NCBI RefSeq assembly: GCF_900092135.1
Contig: NZ_FMYF01000002.1
Location: 186,001 to 250,000, forward strand
DNA: 64,000 bases
Source of the DNA: Raineyella antarctica
GTDB taxonomy: Bacteria > Actinomycetota > Actinomycetes > Propionibacteriales > Propionibacteriaceae
Direction: 5' to 3'
Numbering within the stretch: position 1 is the first letter of the stretch; each line of letters starts with the position of its first letter. Both the position numbers and the translations under genes were made by a program. Below the pieces are notes generated by a model. The model was not told the DNA's origin. It saw nothing but the letters and a program-made list of their open reading frames with translations, and searched no databases. This document shows, piece by piece, positions 1-9,619 of the stretch.

Positions 1-1
1 C

Positions 2-841
2 CTCGGGGACACGAACAGCTGTGTCGCAGCCGTGATCGCCAAGCGGATGCGCATCCCCGTCTACCACATGGAGGCCGGTAACCGGTGCTTCGACGAGAAC
101 GTGCCGGAGGAGACGAACCGGCGCATGATCGACCATGTCGCCGACTTTAACCTTGTCTACACCGAGCATGCGCGGCGCAATCTGCTCGCCGAAGGGCTCC
201 ATCCACGTCGCATCCTGCTGACGGGCTCGCCAATGAACGAAGTGCTCACCGCTCAACGTGCGGCCATCGAGGATTCCGACGTGCTCAAGCGGCTTGGCTT
301 GGAGGAGGGGGGCTACTTCCTCGTCAGTGCCCATCGGGAAGAGAACGTCGACAACCCAAGCCGTCTCTCGGCGCTGCTGGACTGCCTCGAGGCCGTGGTC
401 GACGACTTCAAGCTGCCGGTACTGGTCTCGACCCATCCACGCACCAGTAAGCGCCTCGAAGCATCCGGTCGGGACGTCGATGGCGTCAGGTTTCACAGGC
501 CGTTGGGCTTTCACGACTACAACCACTTGCAGTTGAAGGCGCGTTGCGTACTCTCGGACTCGGGCACCATTGCTGAGGAGTCGTCGCTGCTCGGGTTCCC
601 GGCGGTCACTCTCCGCGACTCGATCGAGCGGCCGGAGGCCCTCGACAGCGGGGCCATCATCATGACGGGTCTCGACCCGGCCAACGTGTTGGAGGCGGTC
701 AGGGTGAGGATGGCGGACGCTGCCCTCGCGCAGGGATCCCTGCTCCCGCAGGACTACAGCCACCCCAACTCGTCGGAACGGGCAGTGGGCTTCATCCTGT
801 CGACCTGGCGACGTCACGCGGCGTGGTCGGGCCTGAAATAG
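2..841 (+). CDS. wecB: UDP-N-acetylglucosamine 2-epimerase, 5' end missing
   Basis: The gene is cut by the window start: the reading frame is open from base 2 (LGDTNSCVAAVIAKR...) and the GTG at 32 is internal, not the start. The enzyme interconverts UDP-GlcNAc and UDP-ManNAc in the cytoplasm, supplying sugar donor for surface polysaccharide. Seen in the sequence: the GDTNS loop at the visible N-terminus, HMEAGNRCFDENVPEETNRR, the SAHREENVD motif and the C-terminal SDSGTIAEES nucleotide-binding loop, all hallmarks of the non-hydrolysing epimerase family. About 280 residues are visible of a usual 360-380. It is followed by glycosyltransferase, polymerase and flippase genes on the same strand, which fits a capsule or exopolysaccharide operon. 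Confidence 0.92.
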   Translation, partial: LGDTNSCVAAVIAKRMRIPVYHMEAGNRCFDENVPEETNRRMIDHVADFNLVYTEHARRNLLAEGLHPRRILLTGSPMNEVLTAQRAAIEDSDVLKRLGLEEGGYFLVSAHREENVDNPSRLSALLDCLEAVVDDFKLPVLVSTHPRTSKRLEASGRDVDGVRFHRPLGFHDYNHLQLKARCVLSDSGTIAEESSLLGFPAVTLRDSIERPEALDSGAIIMTGLDPANVLEAVRVRMADAALAQGSLLPQDYSHPNSSERAVGFILSTWRRHAAWSGLK

Positions 842-897
842 TGCGTCTGATGCGAAGGAGAAGCTTAGATGCCCTTCAACCGTAAAGGGGGGACGAC

Positions 898-2118
898 GTG
901 AGAGTCCTACACATCAACGCGGTCGCTGGCAGAGGAAGCACCGGTCGCCTATGTGATGAGATCTCCCAGAGACTCAGCGAGCTCGGCGATGAAGCGTACG
1001 TCGCATACTCGGTTGGGGGGGACGGTGCCGGGCGAATCCGAATCGGCTCGCGACTCGATGCAAAGCTCCACGCCTTGTTCTCTCGAGTGTCAGGCATGCA
1101 GGGGTACTTCTCCAAGAGAGCCACTGCCACACTGCTGGCCGACATTCGCAAGTTGCGGCCGGACGTCGTCCATCTGCATAACCTGCACGCCAACTACGTG
1201 AACCTGGGGATGCTGCTGAGCTACTTGGGCCAGGAGGACATCCCCACGGTTATCACGCTCCATGATTGCTGGTTCATGACAGGTAAGTGCACGCACTACG
1301 TGTCAGTCGGATGTCAGAGGTGGGAGGCGGAGTGTGGCGAGTGCCCGCTCCTGAGGGCTGACAATCCGAGTTGGCTCTTCGACCGCACGGCGAGAATGAA
1401 GCTAGACAAGATGAATTGGTTTGAGGCTATCCCGCGTCTTGCTGTTGTCGGTGTATCGGACTGGATCACCAAGGAGGCGCGTGCGTCGCACCTAGCCAGT
1501 GCTCCCATCCTGACAAGAATCTACAACTGGGTGGATCGAGCAGTGTTCTTTCCCGACGCTGCCGGAGTGACGCGGGAGCGGCTCGGGATCCCCGACGGCG
1601 ACACAATGGTGCTTGGGGTAGCAAGTGGTTGGTCAGAGAAGAAAGGACTAGGCGAGTTCGTCGAGTTGGCGCGGCTGAACCCCGATTTCAGAGTCACACT
1701 CGTCGGATCAATCGCAGACGCAGAGAATCTGCCCAAGAACGTGGTTTCCGTCGGCCCCTTGGCTGATCCATCGCAATTACGGAGGCTGTACTCGGCAGCC
1801 GATGTCTTCGTCAGCCTTTCGGAAGCAGAGACCTTCGGCCTTGTGACTGTTGAGGCACTCGCATGTGGAACGCCCGCCGTGGTTATGAACTCCACGGCAA
1901 GCCCTGAACTGGTCGCGGACGGGTGCGGCACGGTGGTGGAACCAGGTGATATTGAAGGCCTTTCGCAAGCCATCCGAGCACACGCCGCTACTGGCAAGAG
2001 CTCATTCCTGGAGACATGTGTTGAGTCAGTTGAGAGGCGATTTGATCCAACAGTCCAGATAGATGAATACGTCGACTTGTATCGGCGACTCTGCGCCATG
2101 CTCTCATTGGGCAAGTGA
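898..2118 (+). CDS. Glycosyltransferase family 4 (GT-B fold)
   Basis: A 406-residue retaining glycosyltransferase that would add one sugar to the lipid-linked repeat unit on the cytoplasmic face of the membrane. The N-terminal Rossmann half carries the HLHNLHANY acceptor-side region and a Cys-rich insert (GKCTHYVSVGCQRW...CGECP) that is seen in the WcaC/Cps GT4 subgroup. The C-terminal half has the classic GT4 signature FVSLSEAETFGLVTVEALACG with the E-x7-E pair at about residues 305-313. The start is GTG at 898, preceded by a GGGGGGA Shine-Dalgarno. The acceptor and donor sugars cannot be read from the sequence. The stop overlaps the start of the polymerase gene. Confidence 0.9.
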   Translation: MRVLHINAVAGRGSTGRLCDEISQRLSELGDEAYVAYSVGGDGAGRIRIGSRLDAKLHALFSRVSGMQGYFSKRATATLLADIRKLRPDVVHLHNLHANYVNLGMLLSYLGQEDIPTVITLHDCWFMTGKCTHYVSVGCQRWEAECGECPLLRADNPSWLFDRTARMKLDKMNWFEAIPRLAVVGVSDWITKEARASHLASAPILTRIYNWVDRAVFFPDAAGVTRERLGIPDGDTMVLGVASGWSEKKGLGEFVELARLNPDFRVTLVGSIADAENLPKNVVSVGPLADPSQLRRLYSAADVFVSLSEAETFGLVTVEALACGTPAVVMNSTASPELVADGCGTVVEPGDIEGLSQAIRAHAATGKSSFLETCVESVERRFDPTVQIDEYVDLYRRLCAMLSLGK

Positions 2119-3164
2119 TGCTAGCCATCTCCCTCCTCATTATCTTCTTGGGATTGGCACGGGTGATCACGCTTCCATTGCGACCTGGGAAACTTGTTTT
2201 CGGGGCGTTGGCGGCTTGCGCGATGTGGGTTGTGATTGCATTCAGAGACTTGGGCTTCGGTTCCGATACTGCAGTCTATATCGCCAACTACAAAGCTTTG
2301 CAGTGCGTGAGTTTCGCCGACGTTGCAGCACGCTTATTGGACCCCTCAGTCAAGGATCCAGCGTTCTACCTGCTGGCGAAGATTTTTTCGGAGCTTGGAG
2401 TAGGCCCGAGAGCTTGGATCGCCGTTCTGGCAGCTATTTTCTGCATATCACTCGGCCGTGCGGTCCATAAGTATTCACCCGAACCATTTCTCAGCTTCAT
2501 TGCGACTATTTCGTTAGGTTTAACCTATTTCGCAATGAACGGGTTGAGGCAAACGCTCGCTATGTCAGTATTGCTTTGGGCGTACGGTGCACTCCGCGAG
2601 CGTCGGCCTGTTCGGTTTATTTTGATTGTGGCGCTTGCGTCGGCGTTTCACTCGGCTGCGCTCATCTTCCTCGTTGCTTACCCGCTCGCAGGATTGGTCT
2701 TGGGTTGGCGGCAAGTGATCTTGGTGATGTTGGGCTGGGCTGGAGCATTCCTCGCCCCAGACCGCGTCCGACAGATGATAACCGAATTCGCGTGGACTGA
2801 GAGTTTGAAGGAATACGCGGATAGTCGCGTGTCGCTCTCTGTTTCCGGATTGATTATTGCCGTGTCGATATTACTCTTCTGCGTAGCCCTTCGTGCAAGG
2901 GTTTTGAAGCAGGACCCTCAAGCTCTGTCATTTTATAACGTGCTAGCCGTGGGTGCCGGCTTCCAAGCGATGGCGACGCTTGTTGCCGAGTTCTTTCGAG
3001 TTGCATATTATTTCAACATCGCGGCCGTGTTTTTGATCCCCATGGCAGTAGTCCACGGAACGCCGAGAAATCAGCGCAGCATGATCTACTTCGGTGTGCT
3101 CGGCGTGCTTCTAGCATACACATACTGGGCTTCGCCGTACTCAGGGCTGACCCTCGCGAGATGA
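2118..3164 (+). CDS. EpsG/Wzy-like polysaccharide polymerase
   Basis: A polytopic membrane protein of about 348 residues with roughly nine or ten hydrophobic segments, starting MLAISLLIIFLGLARVITL. The stretch YFAMNGLRQTLAMSVLLWAYG matches the conserved N-G-x-R-Q motif of the EpsG family, and FRDLGFGSDTAVYIANYKAL near residue 45 matches its N-terminal loop. EpsG/Wzy proteins join lipid-linked repeat units on the outer face of the membrane. ATG 2118 is preferred (TGATG overlap with the upstream stop); GTG at 2115 is the alternative. Base composition falls well below that of the rest of the window from here to about 6000. Confidence 0.82.
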   Translation: MLAISLLIIFLGLARVITLPLRPGKLVFGALAACAMWVVIAFRDLGFGSDTAVYIANYKALQCVSFADVAARLLDPSVKDPAFYLLAKIFSELGVGPRAWIAVLAAIFCISLGRAVHKYSPEPFLSFIATISLGLTYFAMNGLRQTLAMSVLLWAYGALRERRPVRFILIVALASAFHSAALIFLVAYPLAGLVLGWRQVILVMLGWAGAFLAPDRVRQMITEFAWTESLKEYADSRVSLSVSGLIIAVSILLFCVALRARVLKQDPQALSFYNVLAVGAGFQAMATLVAEFFRVAYYFNIAAVFLIPMAVVHGTPRNQRSMIYFGVLGVLLAYTYWASPYSGLTLAR

Positions 3165-3229
3165 CTCTTCAATCGAGGGCGTCGCAGGGGAGGGCCGGAT
3201 CTGGAGACGTTGCGAGCCTGGGAGCCTCG

Positions 3230-3260
3230 AGGCAGAGGCCGATTTCCTCCGGCTCTGCCT
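3230..3260 (+). terminator. Hairpin in the 3165-3483 gap, candidate terminator
   Basis: The gap between the polymerase and the next glycosyltransferase is about 320 bp and holds no convincing gene. It contains an 11-bp stem with one bulge (AGGCAGAGgCCG / CCGGCTCTGCCT) around a 7-nt loop, followed by TATTTC. This could end or attenuate transcription, but the U-tract is weak. Confidence 0.4.
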
Positions 3261-3483
3261 ATTTCACACCAGCCCTTGACCTCGTTAGCCTCGATCGGGG
3301 CTGTCAGTTAACCGGCTCTTCACCGTGGCCTTCGTGATACCTCCACCCGTGCCCCTGCTGCGGCGTGTCGACCCAGCACCGTCCCCACGTCCGACTGAGC
3401 GGAGTCCGTTACCGTCGACGTGGCGAGGTCCCTCAGCTTCTCGAGAACGCACCTCGGAATCTAACCTTCAGTCAGGAAAACTC

Positions 3484-4644
3484 TTGGACATCAAGTATAT
3501 CGGATTCTTCGATCACGTCTCCAATGCACGCGAGGGTCGAGCGCATGCGCTTTCCGCGGCGAGCAAAATGGAGTACATTGCTGATGCATTGAATCGTTTA
3601 GGGCACAGGGTGCTAATCATCTCGCCAAGCCAGACGAAACATCGTAGGTACTTCCCCGGCCATACAAGACAACTTACGCCCATGACGTGGTTGAGAGTGT
3701 TTCCAACCTATCCCCGTGGCACCATCGCGCAACGGCTTCTTCGAGTGGTTGCCGGGAAGATATTCTTGCTCGCCTACCTCTTGCGCAATACACGTGCAGG
3801 CGAACCAGTCTTGGTCTACCATTCACTGGATATCCAAGAAGTGGTCCTCGTGGCGAAAGTGCTCCGTCGCTTTCGATTGATTCTTGAGGTTGAGGAGATC
3901 TATCAGGATGTTGTGAACACTTCTCGCTGGAAGCGTAAAACCGAGTATGCACTGTTCGGAAAAGCCGACGCCTTCATCTTCTCAACAGAACTGCTAGACG
4001 AGAAGTTGAACACTGGGGGCAAGCCGCACGCAGTGGTGTATGGAACGTACAAGCGCCCCGAGCAGACGGGCAAATCGACTAACGATGGCCGGACGCACGT
4101 TGTCTACGCCGGAACCTTAGACCCGAGGAAGGGTGGCGCGGCAGCAGCGGCAGCAGCAGCAGCATATTTGGACGGCTCATTCCACATCCATATCTTGGGG
4201 TTTGGCTCCGACAGTGACATTGCTGCTATGAAGCGCGCGGTCTCTAGGGTAAGTTCCGCGAACGCTGGTCTGGTCTCGTTTGATGGTGTCCTCCGCGGCA
4301 AGGAGTACTCCAAATTCCTACGTCAATGCGACGTTGGACTTTCTACGCAGAACCCTTCAGCTGAATTCAATGACAGTTCGTTTCCCTCCAAAATCCTTTC
4401 ATACCTAGCTCACGGCCTGAAAGTCGTCACCGTGCGAATACCGGCGATCGAACGGTCGAGGATTGCTCCCGCGGTGACATTCTATGATCATCAAGAACCG
4501 CCGGAGATTGCCGAAGCTATAAGGGAAGCGGTCTCCTCTCGGGCGAGAGATAATATTGCGTTGATTGAACAACTCGATATAGAGTTCATGTCCAGCCTCG
4601 CACGATTGGTCGAAGCAGTAAAGAGCCAAGGCGGCTGCAGGTGA
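3484..4644 (+). CDS. Glycosyltransferase family 4-like protein with polyalanine tract
   Basis: Glycosyltransferase of about 386 residues. TTG 3484 is proposed as the start because AGGAA lies just upstream and the conserved fold begins there (LDIKYIGFFDHVSNAREGRAHA). The longer frame from GTG 3325 adds 53 Pro/Arg/Ser-rich residues with no family character. The C-terminal half has a degenerate GT4 nucleotide-sugar site (VVYAGTLDPRKGG, then FNDSSFPSKILSYLAHGLKVV). A run of nine alanines encoded by mostly GCA/GCG codons (about 4138-4164) sits right after the GT4 phosphate-binding loop, where most relatives have two or three residues. Its stop overlaps the flippase start (GTGA). The specific sugar is unknown. 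Confidence 0.8.
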   Translation: MDIKYIGFFDHVSNAREGRAHALSAASKMEYIADALNRLGHRVLIISPSQTKHRRYFPGHTRQLTPMTWLRVFPTYPRGTIAQRLLRVVAGKIFLLAYLLRNTRAGEPVLVYHSLDIQEVVLVAKVLRRFRLILEVEEIYQDVVNTSRWKRKTEYALFGKADAFIFSTELLDEKLNTGGKPHAVVYGTYKRPEQTGKSTNDGRTHVVYAGTLDPRKGGAAAAAAAAAYLDGSFHIHILGFGSDSDIAAMKRAVSRVSSANAGLVSFDGVLRGKEYSKFLRQCDVGLSTQNPSAEFNDSSFPSKILSYLAHGLKVVTVRIPAIERSRIAPAVTFYDHQEPPEIAEAIREAVSSRARDNIALIEQLDIEFMSSLARLVEAVKSQGGCR

Positions 4645-6020
4645 TTGCGAATATACGCCGGATCGTCAGATTCCGTCCAACGAACGGGCGTAATGTGGTG
4701 ATACTCAAGAATATCGTCGCATCGTTTGCAATCAAGGGCAGCTCACTCTTGCTGGCGTTGTTGACGATGCCCGCCTACATCCGCTTTTTTGATAACCAGC
4801 AGGTGCTGGGCCTTTGGTTCACGATAATCACGACATTGAGTTGGATTCTCAATTTTGACATGGGTCTTGGGAATGGGCTTCGAAACAGGCTTGTCAGTGC
4901 TCTTGGGGAGAATTCCGTTGAAAAAGCGAGAGGTTACATCTCATCAACATACCTTGTCACTTTCGGCTTGGTGGTTTTGCTCGGGCTCTTTCTCGGCATT
5001 CTAGTTCCCTTGGTGGATTGGAACGCCGTATTCAACGTCTCGAAAGAGAATATCTCGAGTGAGTCGCTGACAGCGGCAGTCGGCTTCATCTTCGCGGGGA
5101 TACTCGCCCAGCTGTTGCTAAGAACGATCACTTCGATACTATTTGCGCTGCAGAAGGCCGCCCTGCCCGCTTTGCTCAGTCTGGCCACAAACGCCTCGCT
5201 ACTAGCGTTCGTACTGTTGGTGGAGCCCGGAACTTCTGGGCACAACGTTCTGATGCTAGCCCAAGCCTATGCCCTCGCCGCGAATCTTCCCCTCGTAATA
5301 GCGACAATTCTTGTCTTTGCGACATCCCTAAGGCACTGCCTGCCGTGGCCCTCGGCATTCCGATTCGTTGATGCCGTTGACGTGTTCCAGCTTGGTGGCA
5401 CTTTCTTTCTCTTGCAGATCCTGTTCATGCTGTTGGCTAACACGAACCCGTTTCTTATCTCAAGGCTTTCTGACCCTAAAGACGTTGTCGACTTCCAGGT
5501 TTATTCGCGGCCCTTCACTGCGCTTAGTACTCTCTTCGTGCTGGCATTGACTCCCATTTGGTCGGCAGTGACCGAGGCTGTCGTGAAGTCTGACTTCGGC
5601 TGGCTTGATCAACTGTTCAAGCGGCTATCCGTGCTCGCGGTAATGACCACGCTTGTTATGTTCGCCTTCGTGCCTGCCCTGCAGCCTTTCGTGGACGTTT
5701 GGCTGGGGGCGAACGCGATCCACATAGACCCCGGATATGCATTGGCATTCGCGGCGTCAGCAAGCGTGTTTGCCTGGAACGGTGTCCTCTCGAGCATCGC
5801 CAACGGGGCGGGCATTTTACGCGTTCAGGGAATAATGCTCGCGTTGGGTGTGGCACTTAAACTCCTGATTGCGTCCACGATGACCGCGGCAACCGGCGCT
5901 TGGATTTGGGTTGTGGTATCGGATGTGGCGGCACTCGTGCCCTATCTTGTGGTGCAGTCCGTGTGTTTGAGACGCTTCACGCGGAACAGTGGCCGGTGTG
6001 GGAAAGGTGCCGGCTCGTGA
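4641..6020 (+). CDS. Wzx-like polysaccharide flippase (MOP superfamily)
   Basis: A 459-residue membrane protein with about 12-14 predicted helices, read from hydrophobic blocks along its length. The N-terminus (NIVASFAIKGSSLLLALLTMPAYIRFFDNQQVLGLWFT) and the FDMGLGNGLRNRLV loop match the Wzx/RfbX branch, which flips lipid-linked oligosaccharide across the membrane. It starts at GTG 4641 with a 4-bp overlap with the glycosyltransferase, so the genes are translationally coupled. It is the last gene before the insertion-element region, so any further polysaccharide genes downstream may have been displaced. Confidence 0.87.
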   Translation: MIANIRRIVRFRPTNGRNVVILKNIVASFAIKGSSLLLALLTMPAYIRFFDNQQVLGLWFTIITTLSWILNFDMGLGNGLRNRLVSALGENSVEKARGYISSTYLVTFGLVVLLGLFLGILVPLVDWNAVFNVSKENISSESLTAAVGFIFAGILAQLLLRTITSILFALQKAALPALLSLATNASLLAFVLLVEPGTSGHNVLMLAQAYALAANLPLVIATILVFATSLRHCLPWPSAFRFVDAVDVFQLGGTFFLLQILFMLLANTNPFLISRLSDPKDVVDFQVYSRPFTALSTLFVLALTPIWSAVTEAVVKSDFGWLDQLFKRLSVLAVMTTLVMFAFVPALQPFVDVWLGANAIHIDPGYALAFAASASVFAWNGVLSSIANGAGILRVQGIMLALGVALKLLIASTMTAATGAWIWVVVSDVAALVPYLVVQSVCLRRFTRNSGRCGKGAGS

Positions 6021-6037
6021 GAGCCTCTCTTAGCAGA

Positions 6038-6106
6038 TTGAAGCGCCCCAGGTTCTCTGCCTGAAGCGCCCCAGGTTCTCTGCTTGAAGCGTCCCAGGTT
6101 CTCTGC
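6038..6106. repeat. Three tandem copies of a 23-bp repeat
   Basis: The unit yTGAAGCGyCCCAGGTTCTCTGC occurs three times back to back (6038-6060, 6061-6083, 6084-6106). The second and third copies each differ from the first by one or two bases. The array ends 11 bp before the terminal repeat of IS256-A. There are no spacers, so this is not a CRISPR. It may be a terminal array of a lost element or a slipped-strand expansion. Confidence 0.85.
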
Positions 6107-6416
6107 CGCCCTCATACGGGACTGTACTTTCAACGGCTCTGTCGCACTTTCGGTGGTGAATGAAGTGTCAACGGTCGGGGCGTGCTGTGGGCTTGTGTCA
6201 TGATCGGTCGTGGTTGAAGCAAATGGGCTGGTCAGGACGGTGTTCTCGGGGCTTGCGGCGCTGGTGATCGAGGATGTCGAGGACGCTGGCGACGTGATCG
6301 TGGTCCGCGCTTCGACCCGGGGCGAGGCGGTCAAACCCGAGTTGGTTCAGGTCGCCGGATTCTCTGGTCTGAAATGGTGTTGACTAGGGGTGTTGCTGCC
6401 GGAGGTGTGCACTAAG

Positions 6417-8082
6417 CCTCGATCCACCGACCCGCGGGGGTGTGGCTGGTGAGGTCGGGTGGACGGGGGCGGGGACCGATGGGCGTGTGGAAGCTGCCGG
6501 TCTGCCCGGCTTTTCCACTGGTGGTTCCTTGGTCGTAGCGGTCGTGGCGTGATGGTCAGGTCGCGGATTGGGCGGGGAGCCCGACCGCTGCCGCGAGGGT
6601 GGCCCAGGCCTGTTGCCAGGGCCAGCCGACGGGTAGGTGGAGGCGGAGCCGTCGGGCCGAGGTCGCGATCCGGGCCGGGATGGTGATCAACTTGCGGCGG
6701 ATCGTGGGGGTCGTGGCCCGGGCCAGCGCCGCGCTCTGGGTCAGCGTCGCGGCGGCGCGGGTGAGGTTGAACGCCATCACCGCGCAGACGAGCCAGGCCG
6801 CGTTCGCGGTGAACCGGCCCGAGGGCAGGTGGGCCAGGGCGGAGGCCTTGAGGTCGGCGTGGACGTTCTCGATGATCGCGTGCCGGCGGTGGACCTGGTC
6901 GGAGTGAACGGTGTCGCGTTGGTCGGCCGGTGTGGTGGTGAAGAACGCGTGGAAGCGCCAGAGGTCGAACAGCGATCCCTGCCCGTCGGCCTGTTTGGGG
7001 TTCAGGTCGGGGATCCGGCGAACGATCAGGCGGCCGGGGACCTGTGCGGTCTTCTTCTTGGAGGAGAACGCGGTGAAGGCGATCTCGGCGACCTCGGCGC
7101 GGGAGACCCAGGTGGCGCTGGTCTGGTCGTAGATCGCGTCGGTGTACTTGATCGGCGTCCACCCATCCTCAGGTATCGAGGCGATGGCGCGTTTGACGGC
7201 CGGGTCCATCCGCACGGTGATCGAGACCTCCGCTCCTGCTTTGATGGCCGCGGCGACCAGGGTGTGGGAGTAGAACGCCGAATCGGCCCTCACCAGCACC
7301 GGCCGGCCCGCCAGCCGGCTGCGCCGCACCAGTGCCAGGGCATCGGTCGCCAGACGGGCCGCTCCCCGCGAGGAGCCGGTCGATCCCTTGCGGAGCCGTT
7401 GAGCGGCGATCACCGGCGCGATCTGGTCGGTGGAGACGGTCGCGAGGAGAGCGTTCAGGCCCCGGACCCCGGAGTAGCCGAACGCGGCGCCCTGCTTGCG
7501 GTGGCCGTGGACCTCAACGATGGTGTCGTCGATATCGACCATCACCGCGCCGGTGTCGTGGGCCTCGCCGAGGAGGTTGGTGTGATCGGCGAGGTTGAGT
7601 AGGAACCGGGACGCGACCGCGTCGGCCTGGCGGACGTGACCAAAGGTGAACGCGCGCAGGAACGAGCCCAACGTCGAGGGGGCGTAGACGCCGGTGAAGA
7701 CCTTGCCCATCCCGCCGTGGCGCAGCAGGGCCATGTCGTCGATGCTGTCGGCGCCGGCGGCCATGCCCGCAACCAGGCTGGACAGTTTCAGACCCGGATG
7801 GGCGCCCTTGTCGGTCGGGACGCTCATCCGTTCGTCGGCCAGTTCGCGCAGCCCCGCCGCTTGGGCCAGCCGCATCAACGGGACCAGGCCGGCCGCCGAC
7901 ACGAGGTTGGGATCATCGAATGTTGCCGAGGCGACCCGGCGGGTGTGAGAGAGTTGCATCTACGAGATGCCCTTCTTGACTGGCTGATACGGACCTTAGA
8001 CAAGTCGTATCTTCCCAGGCCAGAAGGGCATTTCCACGCTCCCGCGCCTACCCACCCCACCCAGCACATCGGTGGATCGAGG
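6417..8082 (-). mobile_element. IS1380-family element A nested in the IS1634 leader
   Basis: Inverted ends CCTCGATCCACCGA (6417) and TCGGTGGATCGAGG (ending 8082) are flanked by CTAAG on both sides (6412-6416, 8083-8087). Length is 1666 bp. The insertion point lies about 28 bp upstream of the IS1634 transposase start, so that gene keeps its frame but has lost its original promoter spacing. Confidence 0.92.
6556..7959 (-). CDS. IS1380-family transposase A
   Basis: Full-length transposase of 467 residues. It starts MQLSHTRRVASATFDDPNLVSAAGLVP. The DDE core is seen as VMVDIDDTIVEVHGHRKQGAAFGYSG (first Asp), RPVLVRADSAFYS (second Asp) and the HRRHAIIENVHADLKASALAHLPSG block with the catalytic Glu (Y/H-x2-R..E..D-K type). 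It sits antisense to its host IS1634. The reading frame is intact, so the element could still be active. It shares only family-level similarity with the transposase at 21706-23094. Confidence 0.93.
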   Translation of the reverse strand: MQLSHTRRVASATFDDPNLVSAAGLVPLMRLAQAAGLRELADERMSVPTDKGAHPGLKLSSLVAGMAAGADSIDDMALLRHGGMGKVFTGVYAPSTLGSFLRAFTFGHVRQADAVASRFLLNLADHTNLLGEAHDTGAVMVDIDDTIVEVHGHRKQGAAFGYSGVRGLNALLATVSTDQIAPVIAAQRLRKGSTGSSRGAARLATDALALVRRSRLAGRPVLVRADSAFYSHTLVAAAIKAGAEVSITVRMDPAVKRAIASIPEDGWTPIKYTDAIYDQTSATWVSRAEVAEIAFTAFSSKKKTAQVPGRLIVRRIPDLNPKQADGQGSLFDLWRFHAFFTTTPADQRDTVHSDQVHRRHAIIENVHADLKASALAHLPSGRFTANAAWLVCAVMAFNLTRAAATLTQSAALARATTPTIRRKLITIPARIATSARRLRLHLPVGWPWQQAWATLAAAVGLPAQSAT

Positions 8083-8110
8083 CTAAGAAGGTACTCGGTA
8101 GCCTGTCGGG

Positions 8111-9619
8111 GTGGGGTCGTTCGTGCGGAAGGTCAAGACCGCGTCCGGAGCGACCGCGGTCCAGATCGTGCACAAGCGCGGCAAGCAGCGTCTCGGGATC
8201 GACCACATCGGTTCGGCCCACGACCAGGGCGAGCTGGAGTTGCTGTTGCAGGTCGCCCGCGAACGGCTGGTGCAGGGGCAGGACGAGCTGGAGCTGGGCT
8301 GGGAGCCAACCGGGCGGCCGCCGGGCCAGGCGGTCGTCGAATCAACGGCTTCGGCGGTGTTGTGGGACGCGTTGTCGTCGGTCTATGACGGGCTCGGGTT
8401 CGACGTGCTGGGCGATGAGTGCTTCCGCCAGCTGGTGCTGGCCAGGATCGTGGAACCGACCAGCAAGCTCGATTCGATCCGGGTCCTGGACGGTCTCGGG
8501 GTGGCCGCGCCGTCGTTGAGCACGATCAAACGGACCCTGCCGCGGATCAACAAGGGCGACTACCGTGACCTGCTCGCCCGGGCCTGCTGGGACCACGTCA
8601 CGGCCAAGGGCGGCGTCGCCCTGGTGATGTATGACGTCACGACCCTGTACTTCGAAGCCGAGAACGAGGATGCGCTCCGGCGGGTCGGCATGTCCAAGGA
8701 GCGCCGGGTCGACCCGCAGATCACCGTCGGACTGCTGGTCGACCCGACAGGTTTCCCGCTGGAGGTGCACATGTTCGAGGGCAACAAGGCCGAGACCACG
8801 ACCCTGCTGCCGGTCATCGAAGCCTTTCAGGCCCGTCACCAGGTGCGCGATCTGGTGGTGGTCGCCGACGCCGGGATGTTGTCGGCGGCGAACCTGAACG
8901 CCCTGGAGGACGCCGGGTTCTCCTTCATCGTCGCCGCCCGGCAATCGAAGGCGCCGGCCGAGTTGCAGGGCCATTTCGAGGCCCACGGCAACTACCTGGC
9001 CGACGGGGCGACGTTCGAGGTCACCCGCCCGATGGGCGTGGGCAAGGACCGGCGTGACCGGCGGGTGGTCTGGCACTACCTGTCGGCACGGGCGCGGCGG
9101 GACCAGCAGACGCTGAACAAGCAGATCGAACGGGCCGAGACGATCGCCGACGGCAAGGCGCCGATCGGCAAGCACCGCTTCGTCACCCTGGAGGGTGCCA
9201 CCAAGGGCGTGGACTGGACCCTGGTCGAGCGCGCCCGCGCCGCTGCCGGGTTCAAGGGATACGTGACCAACCTGGACCCGGATCTGCTCGACGGGCCGGC
9301 TGTCGTGGCGACCTACCGGGACCTGTGGAACGTCGAGGCCTCCTTTCGTATGGCGAAGTCAGATCTCGCCGCGCGCCCGATCTACCACTACAAGCGCGAA
9401 TCGATCGATGCCCACCTCACCGTCGTGTTCGCCGCCCTCGCCATTGCCCGCACGATCCAGGCCCGGACCGGGCTCTCGATCAAGAAGTTCCTGCACGCCC
9501 TCCGGCCGCTGACGTCAGCAGTGATCAACACCGGCACCCAGACCCTCACTATTCCGCCGGCTATCTCGCCCGAGGCCCAACAAATCCTCGACGCCCTCCC
9601 CGGTCAGGGTGTGCACTAA
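8111..9619 (+). CDS. IS1634-family transposase
   Basis: A 502-residue DDE transposase starting at GTG 8111 (MGSFVRKVKTASGATAVQIVHK). The catalytic blocks are LVMYDVTTLYFEAE (first Asp), DLVVVADAGMLSAANL (second Asp) and TYRDLWNVEASFRMAKSDLAARPIYH (the Y-R-x3-E-x5-K signature of the IS4 group). The frame is complete. The stop lies 16 bp inside the right inverted repeat boundary, as expected for a compact IS. Confidence 0.93.
   Translation: MGSFVRKVKTASGATAVQIVHKRGKQRLGIDHIGSAHDQGELELLLQVARERLVQGQDELELGWEPTGRPPGQAVVESTASAVLWDALSSVYDGLGFDVLGDECFRQLVLARIVEPTSKLDSIRVLDGLGVAAPSLSTIKRTLPRINKGDYRDLLARACWDHVTAKGGVALVMYDVTTLYFEAENEDALRRVGMSKERRVDPQITVGLLVDPTGFPLEVHMFEGNKAETTTLLPVIEAFQARHQVRDLVVVADAGMLSAANLNALEDAGFSFIVAARQSKAPAELQGHFEAHGNYLADGATFEVTRPMGVGKDRRDRRVVWHYLSARARRDQQTLNKQIERAETIADGKAPIGKHRFVTLEGATKGVDWTLVERARAAAGFKGYVTNLDPDLLDGPAVVATYRDLWNVEASFRMAKSDLAARPIYHYKRESIDAHLTVVFAALAIARTIQARTGLSIKKFLHALRPLTSAVINTGTQTLTIPPAISPEAQQILDALPGQGVH

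Noticed and set aside
6038..6106. CRISPR array
   Set aside because: The three repeats are contiguous with no spacers, and no cas genes are present.
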